A stretch of DNA of 64,000 bases from Muscardinus avellanarius (lineage: Eukaryota > Chordata > Mammalia > Rodentia > Gliridae), in the NCBI GenBank assembly GCA_963383645.1, contig OY726565.1:42078944-42142943 (forward strand), given 5' to 3'. The notes under the pieces were generated by a model, which saw only the letters and a program-made list of their open reading frames with translations, ran no database searches and was not told the origin of the DNA. The translations under genes and the position numbers were made by a program. This document shows, in pieces, positions 24,181 to 35,372 of this stretch (position 1 is its first letter; the number at the start of each line of letters is the position of its first letter).

Positions 24181-24356
24181 CAAAATCAGAAGTAGCATCT
24201 AATATTTACTAAGTGTACTTGATGTGCTCAGGCCCACGCTAAACACTTTATATGTTAAGTCATTTAGTCCTTACAATAGCCTTAGCGATAAGTACTATTT
24301 TTACAAAAGAGGAAAGAGTATATAGATGTTACATGAGTTTCCCAAGGTCATCCTGT
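24181..24356 (-). mobile_element. MIR
   Basis: TCTAATATTTACTAAGTGTA, CTAAACACTTTATATGTTAA, CATTTAGTCCTTACAATAGC and TCCCAAGGTCATC in complement order. Confidence 0.8.
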
Positions 24357-24369
24357 TTATTTGTTCGAT

Positions 24370-24583
24370 TGTTTGTTTATTGTGGTACTGAGGCTTGAAC
24401 CCAGAGGCATGCCACCTCCAAGCCACACTCCCGACCTGATTTTATTTCTTATTTGGAAACAGGGTCTCACTGGGTTGCTGAGAGTCTTGCTAAGTTGCTG
24501 AGGCTGGCTTTGAACCTGCTTTCCTCCTGCCTCAGCCTCCTAAGTACTGAGAATCACAGGTGTGTACCACCATGCCTGGCTCA
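24370..24583 (-). mobile_element. B1-dID SINE
   Basis: Reverse copy directly after the MIR; ends ACCACCATGCCTGGCT. Confidence 0.85.
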
Positions 24584-25385
24584 TTCTATTTTTAAGTCTT
24601 ATAGCAAAAACTTCCCCCACTCCACAGTGAATATGTTAACTACTACAGACATACTGTTGCTGCTTTTGTGATACTAAAGATAAGCAGTGGTAGGAGACAA
24701 ATAGAAACATATAATTAAATGATTACTGGCTACACAAGTGAAAAACAAGGAAATCATGCAAAAATTTCCAAAACATACTCAAATCATTTAGTTACGAACA
24801 AAACTACTGTACAGTTTATAAAACTCATGCTTTGTTTTTTAGTGGTAATGATGCATTTTTTCAAAAAGTATGGTTTTGAAATTACTGTGATAATTTTTAT
24901 TTACTCTTATATTGGTTTTTGCTTCACCAACTACATTTGAAGTCTTGAAAATGTAGTTCATGATGTGAAGAATTTTATTATTTAGTTATGGGTTAAGATG
25001 ATCACTTAATGGAACAGGCAGAGAAAAAAAGCAGTAGGTAGTAAAACAATACAAAATAACACTTAAGAAGCATCTACAGGGTGCTAGTTGGCTTGAGACT
25101 AAAAGCTTCTATATTATATTTAAGCTTCATCTTAAAGATGGAAAACATCCCCCATTTAATGCAAAAGCTAAGGTTCAGAAATAGTAAGCATTTGCAGAAT
25201 GACACAGAAAAATGCTCTTTTCAGTCACCACAGGGCAACTGGAAACAGAAAGGACCATACTGCCTGTCACACTAGGAGTCCCATAAATGTTACTGCAGGA
25301 ACATGTGACAAGAAGATACAAGTAGAGAGATAAACATTAGTGAGAAGGAATCTATATTCAGATTATTCTAGTTGAAAGTCTATAA
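24584..25385. other. RARS2 intron 4, unique sequence
   Basis: AT-rich. A faint MIR-like trace around 25,055-25,215 (CTAAGGTTCAGAAATAGTAA) is not firm. Confidence 0.4.
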
Positions 25386-25387
25386 AT

Positions 25388-25582
25388 CTATTTTTGGTAC
25401 TACAGGTTGAGCCCAGAGGCATTCTACCTCCATGCCATACCCTAGCCCAATTAATTTTCTTATTTTCAAACTGCTCTTGCTAAGTTACTGAGGGACCTCG
25501 CTAAGTTGCTGAGGCTGGCTTCAAACCTGTGATCCTCCTTTCTCAGCCTCCAAAGTCTAGTATTACAGGTGCATACCACAGA
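25388..25582 (-). mobile_element. B1-dID SINE
   Basis: Reverse copy bordering the unassigned open frame at 25,616. Confidence 0.8.
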
Positions 25583-25615
25583 TTCACAATCATCTTTTTC
25601 TCTGGATGATTTCTG

Positions 25616-26059
25616 TCATTTTATCCAGCTCTTTTGGTTGGTTATTTTCCAATGGGTTTCATTAGGACTTTTAAGAAAACTAGCATTACTTGCCTGGTCA
25701 AGTCTTTGGTCAACAGTTGAAAAGTGCTTAAAATCATTCATTCTTCCCATGTGTTCATGGAAGTTACATGTGAATTGAATGTATCCACTGCCTTTGGCTG
25801 CCAAAAACTCATTTAGAAAAGTAATGACAGAAGTAGAACCATTGAAATTAGTTATATCTTTTCTTGTTCTTTTTATCTTTTGCATTTTTTGTTTGATTAA
25901 AAATATTTTTTTCTTCTCCCTCTCAAATGAATCAAATATTACTTGAAGTCGATTTCTCTTGAATGTCATCTGCAAGTTACTGAGAGGTAGAATCTTGGTA
26001 CCAAAGTGATAGTTCTTTATGATGCCATTATGGTTACTCCTCAGAGAATATAAATTCAC
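25616..26059 (-). other. Unassigned 147-codon open frame in RARS2 intron 4
   Basis: The longest non-repeat, low-repeat open frame in the RARS2 introns. Composition is protein-like: a basic stretch (EREKKKIFLIKQKMQKIKRT) is followed by TSVITFLNEFLAAKG and HMGRMNDFKHF. No splice-like boundaries match RARS2 and I recognise no family. It could be a fragment of a processed pseudogene or chance in AT-rich DNA. Confidence 0.25.
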
Positions 26060-26798
26060 TGTGGGTCATAAGAAGGTTAAATCTATTACTTGATGTGATC
26101 TAAAAAATTGATTAGACATATAACTGTCTAAACCCTAAATGAATGGAATCAAGTCTAGAAGAAATTAGGCTTTGAGCAAATAAAGAGTTACCATTAAAGT
26201 TATAAAACATAGCAATAAACTATAACATATAGCATAAGGACATTCAATGCTCTGTTTTCAGACTATGAATGCCATTACTTTAGGTTGTATCTTTACTGTG
26301 ACACTGATCAGTGCTATGTGAGCAATTGGCTTGTTCCATGAGTGAAAACCACAGGAAGATTCAGATTCTCTAAGGTGCAATGAAGGGGGAATTTCCATTC
26401 TCATTCTTTGGTTTCTCATTCATAAGAAGTAGTAGCTGGACTTTTAAGTCCTGATTCTTGGTGCTTCATTGTCAAATGAGGAGGATTTGAAAATATTTTT
26501 AGTAAGGTAGTGAACATCCTTAAACCAGATAAAATTCTGGAGTTTGTTAAATTGTAATAGAGTATAAAAATTCATGGTGATTAAAGTTGTAAATTATTAC
26601 ATGAATACATGTTTTACTTTGAGACAAAAACTGTATTTCTTTTAGCTAAGCCACCTTTAAAGCCAAAACTCCACATAGCATTTTCCTATCTAGGAGAAAA
26701 GAATAGAGAAAAAATGTTGCTATACATTAAGTAACCTCAAATTTGAAAGGCACACTTTGGCAAGCTGCATTTCTACTCTCGTAAAAACTAAGAAAATA
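26060..26798. other. RARS2 intron 4, unique sequence
   Basis: Nothing recognised. It may belong to the same unidentified source as the open frame to its left. Confidence 0.4.
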
Positions 26799-27033
26799 AA
26801 GCTGGGTGTGGTGGCACACACTTGGAATCCCAGCATTCAGGAGGCTGAGACTGAAGGATCGCGGTTTGCGGACAGCCTCAGCTACTGCTTAGTGAGGCCC
26901 TCTGCAAATTAGTGAGACCCTGTTTAAAAATAAAGAATAAAAAATAGGGCAGGGGGTGTAGCTCGGAGGTAGAATGCCCCTGGGTTCCATCCCCAGTACT
27001 GCAAAAAAATAAATAAATAAATAAATAAATAGT
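26799..27033 (+). mobile_element. B1-dID SINE with (AAAT)n tail
   Basis: GCTGGGTGTGGTGGCACACA start; seven AAAT units at the end. Confidence 0.88.
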
Positions 27034-27074
27034 TGTCCAATATATGCATTATGCTACTTTGCATATGGTAGGAT

Positions 27075-27250
27075 ATTTGGGGCATTCTATCTCTCAGCTA
27101 CACCTTAGCCCTATTTTATTATTTATTATTTTGAAGCAGAATCTCACTATGTTGCTAAGAGTCTTGCTAAATTGCTGAGGCTGGCCTTGAACCTGTGATA
27201 CTCCTGTCTCAGTCTCTCAAGTACTGGGATTACAGCTGTATACCTGGCAC
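27075..27250 (-). mobile_element. SINE, old
   Basis: First of four reverse copies in a row to 27,856. Confidence 0.75.
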
Positions 27251-27261
27251 ATTATGATAAT

Positions 27262-27458
27262 TTATTTTGGGGGGTACTGGGGTTGAACTCCTGTCATTCT
27301 ACTTCCGAGCTATACCCCCAGCCCTATTTTTTATTCTTTATATTGAAACAGGGTCTCACTAAGTCATGGAGGACCTCACTAAGTAGCTGAGGATGGCCTG
27401 AAACCTGCGATCCCTCAAGTACAGGGATTACAAGAATGGGCTACCACATCCAGTTTTC
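27262..27458 (-). mobile_element. B1-dID SINE
   Basis: GGGGGGTACTGGGGTTGAAC start; the B1 half misses the CTGTCTCAGCCTC part. Confidence 0.78.
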
Positions 27459-27480
27459 CACCCAGCCCTTTATATCTTTT

Positions 27481-27481
27481 T

Positions 27482-27518
<37 letters not shown>

Positions 27519-27725
27519 TGTGGTTCTGGGGATGGAACCCAGGGGCATTCAACATCCACATCCGAGCTACAGCCCCTGCCCTATTTTTTATTCTTTATTT
27601 TGAAACCGGGTCTCACTGACTTGCAAAGGTCCTCACTAAGTAGCTGAGGCTGTCTGCGAACCGTAATCATCCAGTCTCAGCCTCCCAAATGCTGGGATTA
27701 CAAGCGTGTGCCACCATGCCCAGCT
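27481..27725 (-). mobile_element. B1-dID SINE with T-run and (TG)n head
   Basis: T-run 27,487-27,505 and (GT)n 27,506-27,521 represent the tail. Confidence 0.85.
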
Positions 27726-27856
27726 TTTTCTTTTTTTTCTTTAATTTTGAAACAAGGTCTCATTAAGTTGCTGAAGTTGGCCTCAAACCCATGATGATCC
27801 TCGTTTCAGCCTCCTGAACATTGGGTTTATAGGCATGCACCATCACACCCAGCTGC
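27726..27856 (-). mobile_element. B1 half of a SINE
   Basis: Only the B1-like part; GTTTATAGGCATGCACCATC. Confidence 0.7.
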
Positions 27857-28186
27857 ATTTTGATCAATTTTAAAACTGGGTTAAAATAAAATTCACCTAA
27901 AGTCTCACACTACTACCTATCCATGATCACTTAGTTTTCCAACATCCTGAGTGTGACTTCTTTATAAGATTTCTTTATAAGAATTTCCCAACCCTCCAGG
28001 CCATTCTGAATTTTCCATTTCTGAATTTTCTTATGCTTACGTATTAACCACTTCTGGATTAAAATATTGTTGTTTTATTTAAAAAAAACACTATCTCATG
28101 TCTTCTTCTGAATACATGTTATGCTTCCAATAGCCTACCAGAGAGAATAAACAAGCATACATTTCTTGCATTCAACAAGGATTCAT

Positions 28187-28275
28187 TTATTCATTGAGCA
28201 AATGATTACCTAGAATCTACTATGTTCCAGGTACTGTGCTAAAAACTGGAAATCCAATAGTGAGAAAAATAAATG
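28187..28275 (+). mobile_element. L2-like relic
   Basis: CATTTATTCATTGAGCAAAT and CTACTATGTTCCAGGTACTG, GTGCTAAAAACTGGAA. Confidence 0.7.
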
Positions 28276-28600
28276 CTATAAAGCTGGGTGGGAATTAGAG
28301 TTTAAAGGGCAAGTGGCATTAATCAAATAAAAAAAAAACTAAAATAGCAACTATGATAGGAGAAATACACAGTGCTATGAGAGACTAAATGTAAAAAGAT
28401 CAGAAATCGACTGCCATGAAAATCTCAAGAGTTGGAGGGCAAATAGCTGTTAACTTGGGCAGCATTATAGGCAGAGGGATCAGTCTGTACAAAGATTTAT
28501 ATGTTTTTATTTTGAAGTGAGGTCTCACTAAGAGGCAAGAGGCGGTACAATGAGTCTCAGAGGTAGAGGAAGATCAGTGTGGCTAAAGAAGAGAGAGGAA

Positions 28601-28808
28601 AGCCAGGCGCAGTGGTGCACACCTGTAATCTCAGTACTTGGGAGACTGAAGGAGGAGGATTGGGGGTTTGATGAAAAGCCTCAGCCTCTAGCAACTTAGA
28701 CCCTGTTTCAAAACAGAAAACTAGAAAGGGCTGGAGGTTTACCTCAGAGGCAGAATGTCCCTGGTTTCAATCCCCAGTACCACACACACACACACACACA
28801 CAAAAAAA
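28601..28808 (+). mobile_element. B1-dID SINE with (CA)n tail
   Basis: GCCAGGCGCAGTGGTGCACA start; CA run 28,782-28,801. Confidence 0.85.
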
Positions 28809-28847
28809 AGAGAGTAAACCCATAATAGCTGGACAATGACTCCTTAC

Positions 28848-28931
28848 CTTTGTTAATAGTTCTCTATTTATTTTGAAATTTACAGTTCCTTGACCAGTGC
28901 TGATTTCACTCACTACTGCATCACACTTAAG
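28848..28931 (-). CDS. RARS2: RARS2 coding exon 4
   Basis: It encodes 28 residues, [20 protein letters not shown] followed by INRELLTK, nearly identical to human RARS2 residues around 72-99. The [11 protein letters not shown] block is typical of the end of the N-terminal domain in this enzyme family. The acceptor is CTTTTCAG and the donor is AAG followed by GTAAGG, a strong site. The exon is in phase 0 at both ends. A (CA)n-tailed SINE ends about 50 bp downstream of the donor in the direction of transcription (28,601-28,799). Confidence 0.95.
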
Positions 28932-28934
28932 CTG

Positions 28935-29445
28935 AAAAGATAACAAATCATGTAAAATATGTATGTTATATAATAGATCCAATGAGACATATAGTTCTAA
29001 TACAATGAACTGTCTTATCAGAGGAGGTGAGTTATCTTCCACAGTCATTACGGTTGAACTCACGTGGCCTTATTTCTTTGCTTCTGTCAATTCTAATTAG
29101 ATAAACATGTTTTACTTCTTCCTGATTAGAATGCTATTCTGTATTCAGAGTCTCTCCCTTCCTCTTTGCCTTTCCTTAACCTCAACTTCTCCATCTACCC
29201 AAACAGTGAACACTTTATCTCACCGGAGAGACACAAAACATGACATTCTGCCAGGGCCTACACTAAGCACTTGCACAGCACAGAGCATATACATTATCAG
29301 TCTTTGCTGCGTACGACTTCACTTCTTAACCCCCTACCAGATGTTGAAACACCCTGATAAACCCCTTGAACTAGAGAGATGGTGTAGTTAGTCACTGAAG
29401 AATCGGCAGTCTTAATTTTGAGAATTTATAAGAAATGGGAGAAAC
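28935..29445. other. RARS2 intron 3, mostly unique
   Basis: A possible diverged MIR complement near 29,250-29,345; otherwise nothing. Confidence 0.35.
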
Positions 29446-29612
29446 CATTAGGGTGGCACATGCCTGTAATCCCAGTAATTGGGAGGCTGAGACAGGGGTA
29501 GCTCAGGTTTGAGGATAGTCTCAGAAGTTTGGTGAGGCCCTGTTTCAAAATAAACAAACAAAAGGGCTGGGGATATAGCTAAGTGGTAAAATGCTTCTAG
29601 GTTATATTAAAA
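29446..29612 (+). mobile_element. SINE, B1 half start missing
   Basis: GGTGGCACATGCCTGTAATC to GGGGATATAGCTAAGTGGTA. Confidence 0.75.
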
Positions 29613-29735
29613 AAAAGACTAAATATTATAACTAATTACTGATAAAAATCTGAGGTGATTTTGTAATCAAATATCTACTCAGTTACTAAAGTTTCTTTAT
29701 CATACTCATTCTTTAGTTAAATATCATTTTCATTC

Positions 29736-29743
29736 CCCCCCCC

Positions 29744-29790
<47 letters not shown>

Positions 29791-29978
29791 ACTGGGGATT
29801 GAAGATTTCTACTTCTGAGCTATACTCCCAGCCCTATTTTGTTTTTCATTTTGAAACAGGATATCACTAATTTTGTCCAGGGTCTCACTAGGTTACTGAG
29901 GCTCTCCTCAAACCTGTGATCCTCCTGTCTCAGACTCCTAAATACTGGGATTACAGGAATGTGCCATTGCACCTGGCT
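29736..29978 (-). mobile_element. B1-dID SINE with C-run and (GT)n head
   Basis: (GT)n 29,745-29,787 with about 21 units, preceded by ten C. Confidence 0.85.
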
Positions 29979-30640
29979 CTTTGACAGTGATTTTCATTGT
30001 TCCAATTCTTAAGAGTTCCGAGACACCTCCTCTGTATATAACACATAGTAGTCCTATTAACAACAAAAAACTTTGTCCAACACTTGCTTTTTCTGAGGAT
30101 ATCACACTAATAATTTAGATTTAATCATTCTCTATAATCTTTTCAATTTCTTTTTTAGATAACAAACCCAATCAGAAAACTTAGAAGTACAGAAGGTTTA
30201 ATAAATCATCTAACCACTTCTTCTCTGTAATCATGATTCCATTTATATCTAATCATTTCTTCTTATATTTTAATGTTCTCAGAATTCATTTGAAAAATTG
30301 TAACCCATTGCTTTAATTTATCAGGCTTGTTCTCCTAAATTCAAAAGTCCACCCAGCTTCAATCTGTAAATTTAATTAACACTTCAGTCCTACTGTAAGT
30401 AGTTAATCAAAAAACTGAACAATGTCAGTTTAAGAGGAATGCTTTGTAACTAACTTGAAAATTCATTGTAACAGAGTAAATGGCTAAAATAAATTTGAAT
30501 ATTTTCTAAGAGGCCTTGAACAAAGACACACTGATAAATTCATTATAATAATAATAGTGGAGATGGCCTGCAGAACCCTTTTTCCCTCTAAAATGTCGAA
30601 TTTATTATAATGTTAAATAGAGATAATACTGTTAAAATAC

Positions 30641-30743
30641 CTTCTCTGCCAGTCTCTTGGCTTGAACTTGAATATCTGGTCTTGAATGGTCACTGTTGTT
30701 TTCCAGTAAGGAAACCACAGATAGCTGAAAATCAGCCTCTTCT
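30641..30743 (-). CDS. RARS2: RARS2 coding exon 3
   Basis: It encodes [20 protein letters not shown] and then [14 protein letters not shown], clearly the RARS2 N-terminal domain. The acceptor is CTATAG and the donor is AAG followed by GTATTT. The exon is 103 nt. Together with exon 2 it makes a whole number of codons (59), which supports both splice choices. A SINE in the next intron stretch begins about 50 bp upstream of the acceptor (30,793-30,990). Confidence 0.93.
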
Positions 30744-30792
30744 CTATAGACAGTAAAAATAAAAGCTTTTGTTACTTTAAAAACATTATTAG

Positions 30793-30990
30793 TTTAAGCC
30801 TGTAATCCCTGTACCTGGGAGGCTGAGACATGAATGCTGCAGGTTCAAGGCCAGCCTCAGCAATCTCCTACCCCTCCCCCCCACAACTCAGTGGGACCTT
30901 ATTTCCAAATAAAAAATAAAAATAGGGCTGGGTTGTAGCTCTGAAGTAGAATATCCAAGGGTTCATTCACCAGTCCCCCTCCCCTCTCTC

Positions 30991-31034
<44 letters not shown>
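30793..31034 (+). mobile_element. B1-dID SINE with (CA)n tail
   Basis: B1 start missing; CA run 30,993-31,034. Confidence 0.82.
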
Positions 31035-31036
<2 letters not shown>

Positions 31037-32500
31037 ATGTTTAACTAATTGGTTCTCCAAAAATCACTTAATTACTTAGTCACGTAATTACTGTAGGTTC
31101 TCCACATTGGACACAATTTTATCTGAAAAAGGTGTTATGCTTTAAAAATTAAAGGCAAAAAATTTAGAAACCACCTTGACTTTATTTAGAACATTTTCCT
31201 TTTTTCTATCATTTTATAAAATTCTTCCTCTTGTTACCTTATTGCAGCTTTCTGCAATAAGGAAATAGGCAATAGGGAAACAGGCAGAGATGTTGGTAAG
31301 TTAAATGTCTCATCTCAAATCCTACTGCAATTAATAACATGCAGATTCAGAGAAAAGCCTAGGTCTGCTGGCTGCTTCTACAATCTTCCTCTACTACCCC
31401 AAATGTTTGCTTCCAAAGTCTAGCTCGTCCACTGACCTCCAAATGACAAAAGAAAAAATATTTATTAAATTTTGTCATTTGAGTTTCAACACAAGGAAAA
31501 GTAATTATTCTTAACATTCAGTCGCTCATTAGAGACAGATACTGTCATTTGTCATTTTCTTTGGGTTGATGATGTAACAATGCAAAAACAAACAGTGTAA
31601 TCTATTAGTGAAAATAATCATTTGCTTGGTTAGAGAGGTTATCTATACGGAAAAAAGGTAGGAAATGGAATCAAAGAAGTATATATCAGTGACTTGAACA
31701 GTATTTGCAATGTTTTGTTACTAAAATAAAAACCAACTGAGAAAAGCTGTCTTGATAATTTAGATGGTGACTGCACAAAATACTATGTTATTCTCTATAA
31801 AATTTTCTATAGGTTTGAAGTAGTTCAAAGTGTACAAAATATTTCTTAATCATATCCAAACATCTATGTCATTACCCACACTAACATCTGGTGTTTAATA
31901 AGAACTAGAGAATAGAGCTCTACGGGTACAGTAAGTGGGTTACACAACTGTCAAGCTCATGTGGCACTCACATAAAAGGGCATATTTTGGAGAGGCACAA
32001 TGGCTTCTTTTATATTATTCATGAAACTAAAGGAAATGCTTAAAAATGTCTGTATGACATTTGGTTAATAGCATATTAAAAATCCTAGTCTGCATTAACT
32101 ATTGAGAATTTTTGTTTTTTATCCTTCCATATTTTCCTGAAATTCTTTAAGAATATTATCGACTTTGCTAAAAAATAGAGCTTTTTCTAACAAAAACAAA
32201 CAGAAACTTTAAAAAGATTTAACATCTAGGTTATGAAAAACAGTAGACATCAAAATAAACCAATGGGCAAGAGAATGGGTAGGTGACAGATGAAACAAAA
32301 TGAGTCCTGTACAGATAATATAAGAATAATATCACCTATCACATCAAAGTATCTAAAATGTATTTTAATCAAGTTCATTGGAATAATAGGTTGAATATAA
32401 TGAGTCATATCTTAACTTCAAGGAGTATGCTAGAATTTGAAGAGTAACTTTTTAAAATCAATATATTCAACATATTCCAGATTGTTACAAGTATATAATA
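31035..32500. other. RARS2 intron 2, unique sequence
   Basis: The longest SINE-free stretch of the window. AT-rich; no exon, RNA gene or known repeat recognised. Confidence 0.5.
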
Positions 32501-32506
32501 CTTAAC

Positions 32507-32580
32507 TGTTTTTTTGAAACTGGAACTGCAGATATTGACTTGATCAAGTTTTCTGGGGGAAGATCCAACACTCTAGAAAG
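32507..32580 (-). CDS. RARS2: RARS2 coding exon 2
   Basis: It encodes LSRVLDLPPENLIKSISAVP and four more residues, matching human RARS2 residues from about 13 on. This is the start of the N-terminal additional domain of arginyl-tRNA synthetases, which contacts the tRNA elbow. The acceptor is TTTTAG at 32,581-32,586 and the donor is GTTAAG from 32,506. Length is 74 nt, so it enters in phase 0 and leaves with two bases that complete a Gln codon in exon 3. The donor is weak (ACA before GTTAAG), but only this junction keeps both frame and alignment length. Confidence 0.9.
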
Positions 32581-32636
32581 CTAAAAGTAAAAACAAACAA
32601 ACAAACAGATCAAGACTGCTGATATTTTCTGTTCTA

Positions 32637-32900
32637 GATTCAATGGAATACTACTTAGCAACAAAAAGGAATACACTTAATATAATCTCAAATATATTAT
32701 GCTAAATAAATAGAAGTCAGATTCAAAAGGGCATATAGTATATGATTTCATTTATTTGACATTCTGAAAATCCAGAACTACAAGGATGAAGAAAAGATCC
32801 ATGGTTGCCAGGGATTTAATCATGTAAGGAAGATGTGACCATAAAGAAGCAAACAGATCTGTTCACCTTTTTTGGGAATGAATATATGTTTGTAAACTTA
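32637..32900 (+). mobile_element. L1M-type ORF2 end/3'UTR relic
   Basis: CAATGGAATACTACTTAGCA, TATGCTAAATAAATAGAAGT, ATGATTTCATTTATTTGACA and CATGGTTGCCAGGGATT keep the old-L1 order. Confidence 0.8.
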
Positions 32901-32944
32901 AAAATAAACTTCTACTTAGGATTCAGAGATAATTATATTTTCTT

Positions 32945-33030
32945 ATTAAAATATTTACTGAGTGAATACTGTGTGTAGGTACTGTTCTAGGCACTGGGGA
33001 TACAACAGTGATGAAACAAATATCTCATGA
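32945..33030 (+). mobile_element. L2-like relic
   Basis: TATTTACTGAGTGAATACTG, TACTGTTCTAGGCACTGGGG and ATACAACAGTGATGAA. Confidence 0.75.
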
Positions 33031-33274
33031 CACTTAAAAATAACAAACACTAGGAAAAATTTGATCCCTCCAGGATCAAAAAGATTTACTCATCAGAATA
33101 GCAGGGTACCCCCCCTGCAAAGAGAGAGGTAGGTGCATTTGTATTTTTTAAAGCATTCCCTTTATGATTGTAATACTTAGTCAAGTTGTGAATTAGTGCC
33201 TTAATCAGACACTTAAAAGTTCAGTTGAAGAAACATTCCCAGGTATTGAATAATTCTCATGTGACAATCAGGTC

Positions 33275-33445
33275 TTATATGCTCTAATTTTTTCTTGCAA
33301 CAATCCTACAACTTTCATATTATAGTCTTCATTTCATAAATTATAAAACTGAAGTATACAGAGACTTAATGTAATTTGCCTTAGTAGAGAAGCTGAGATA
33401 TAAACACTGGCTATCTAACAGCAGAACCTACACTCGCCCCTGTGA
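33275..33445 (-). mobile_element. MIR
   Basis: CAACAATCCTACAACTTTCA, TAAAACTGAAGTATACAGAG and AATTTGCCTTAGTAG in complement order. Confidence 0.6.
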
Positions 33446-33551
33446 CACATACACACATACTTTCAATTAGAAATGCATTAAAACTGAACAGTAAAATAAC
33501 ATAGCCATAATAAATTTTGACTGTCTTCATCTTTCTTCTCTACTTCCTCAA

Positions 33552-33659
33552 CTCAGTGAGACTCTGTTTCAAAATAAAAAAATAAAAATAGGGCTGGAGG
33601 TGTAGCTTGACAGTAGAATGTCCCTGGGTAACATCACTAGTACTGCAAAAAAAAAAAAA
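33552..33659 (+). mobile_element. SINE fragment
   Basis: Starts at CTCAGTGAGACTCTGTTTCA, so only the end of B1 plus dID remains. Confidence 0.75.
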
Positions 33660-33689
33660 GTACTTTTAGTAAATTCCTATCAAGTGTAT

Positions 33690-34819
33690 TACCTTCAAGG
33701 CACTCTACTACGTCCCCCTCTCTCTCTGATGTAGTGCTTTATAATTCTGTCCCTTCTTTCTACCTTTGTAATAATAAAAATTGCTTAAGCTTGCAGGAGT
33801 AAGTTCTGGGTAATTTTTCTAAACTAGCTAAGAACAAGAACCCATGACCTCGACATCTCACACCATTACAGTTTTGGCTCTATTACAGTTTTGGCGCCCA
33901 AATGTGGGGCTCTGTTACAGTTTTGGTTACCAACGTGGGGCTCCATCTGGCTCTGTTAGAGTTTTGGCATCGTTACAGTTTGGCTCCCAATATGGAGCTC
34001 TATCTTGCACTGTTACAGTTTGGTGCCCAACAGCAGGGCTCCAGCTGATGGTAGCCTAACGCCACTGCATCTTAAAGATTAGTAACCCTCCCCAAAAAGT
34101 GATCATATCCTGACGGATGACTGGGATAATCAGCGCCAACAGGCTCTCCCTGATCATAGAGACACCCTACCACCGCTTAGCTACAGCAGACTCCCCAGGG
34201 AAGGGGAAAATTCACCTTTAACTAGAGTAGGAGACAAGGGGCTCCACACCCTCCTCAAGCTTACTATATGAACTCATAGGCAACCAAACAGCGACTTGGG
34301 AGCCTCATGCCATTCGCAGTAACAGCTCATGTTGCCTTATGTTCTCATAAGTGAGGCTAGATCTGTGTCAAGATCTATATTGGGGACCTGGGGAAACCTG
34401 CTATTGTCTTGTAAGGCCCAACAAGTGCCCATCCATTTTGCCCCCATCAAAGATGGGACACTCTGTTAAAAAGCTAAATCCAAAAAATACCCATAGCCCA
34501 CCCCCCAGGGAACCCCAAAATAGAGGGGTGCCAGCCATCACCCCTTGCTAAACAGCAGCAAGTCTCTCTTGCCATAGGACAGGCTATAGGGAGATAAGAG
34601 AAGCTATATATACAGTTTTCTTCTTAACTATCTCCAGAGCCACCCAGACCTATTCAAAGATGCAAGCTTTATTCAAAAATTGCTGCTGCAATTTTAGCAG
34701 AAGTGGAGGCAAAACCCAAACACCAGGTAACTCCAGAAAAGCAGGATGACTGTTCTGCAGGAGCTAGAGCAGTAGAGCTCCCTTTAGCACCGGCAGAGCA
34801 GTGCTTAAATAGGTCCCCT
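33690..34819 (+). mobile_element. Degraded endogenous retrovirus remnant (LTR end, primer-binding region, leader)
   Basis: A 3' LTR-like end carries an AATAAA signal at 33,773-33,778 and finishes in CATTACA at 33,870. It is followed by TGGCGCCCA (33,892), the start of a lysine-tRNA primer-binding site as used by betaretrovirus-like class II elements. Downstream to 34,819 is non-repeat-like sequence that would be leader and possibly early gag. Frames there are short and broken, and I recognise no retroviral protein domain. No matching upstream LTR start or second LTR is evident. Class assignment rests on the primer site only. Confidence 0.5.
33864..34053 (+). repeat. Tandem repeats of a primer-binding-site-like unit
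   Basis: Six imperfect units start TTACAG or TTAGAG at 33,866, 33,883, 33,915, 33,956, 33,973 and 34,013. Full ones continue TTTTGG..CCAA..TGGGGCTC. Unit length varies from about 17 to 41 bp, and some units lack the second half. Confidence 0.8.
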
Positions 34820-34844
34820 CCAGGCCAGGGTGGTGGCGAAAGCT

Positions 34845-35033
34845 TTTTTTTTTTTTGGTGGTACTGGGATTCCTGGAAACTCTTCTACCTCTGGGCTACA
34901 CTCCCAGACCTACTTTTTATACTTTTTATTTGGAAACAGGGTCTCTTAAGCCAGCGCGGCTGGCTTCAAACCTGCGCGATCCTCCTGTCTCTGCCTCCCA
35001 AGTGCGGGGATTACAAGCGTGCGCCACCACCTG
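34845..35033 (-). mobile_element. B1-dID SINE, young subfamily, nested
   Basis: Reverse insert near the start of the outer copy; GGCGAAAGCTTTT and GGCGCAAGATTTT flank it as an imperfect repeat. Confidence 0.85.
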
Positions 35034-35170
35034 GCCATGGCGCAAGATTTTAATCCCAGCATTTAGGAGGCAGAGACCGGAGGATCGTGGTTTGCGGACA
35101 GCCTCAGCTACTTAGCGAGACCCTTGGCAACTCAGTAAGACCCTGTTTCAAAAAAATAAAAAAAGACTAG

Positions 35171-35372
35171 AGCCAGGCATGGTGGCACATGTTTGTAATC
35201 CCAGCGCTTGGGAGGATGAGGATCACACAGGTTCAAACCCAGCCTCAGCTACTTAGTGAGGCTCTCAGCAACTTAGTGAGACCCTGTTTCCAAATAAAGT
35301 ATAAAATAGGTCTGGAGGATAGCTTGGACGTAGAAAAGCCCCTGGGTTCTACCCCCAGTACCACCAAAAGAA
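35171..35372 (+). mobile_element. B1-dID SINE, intermediate subfamily
   Basis: GCCAGGCATGGTGGCACATG start and GGTCTGGAGGATAGCTTGGA in the ID half. Confidence 0.85.

Noticed and set aside
33864..34053. CRISPR-like direct repeats
   Set aside because: Irregular unit length, no spacers and a mammalian genome; the units fit a primer-binding-site duplication instead.
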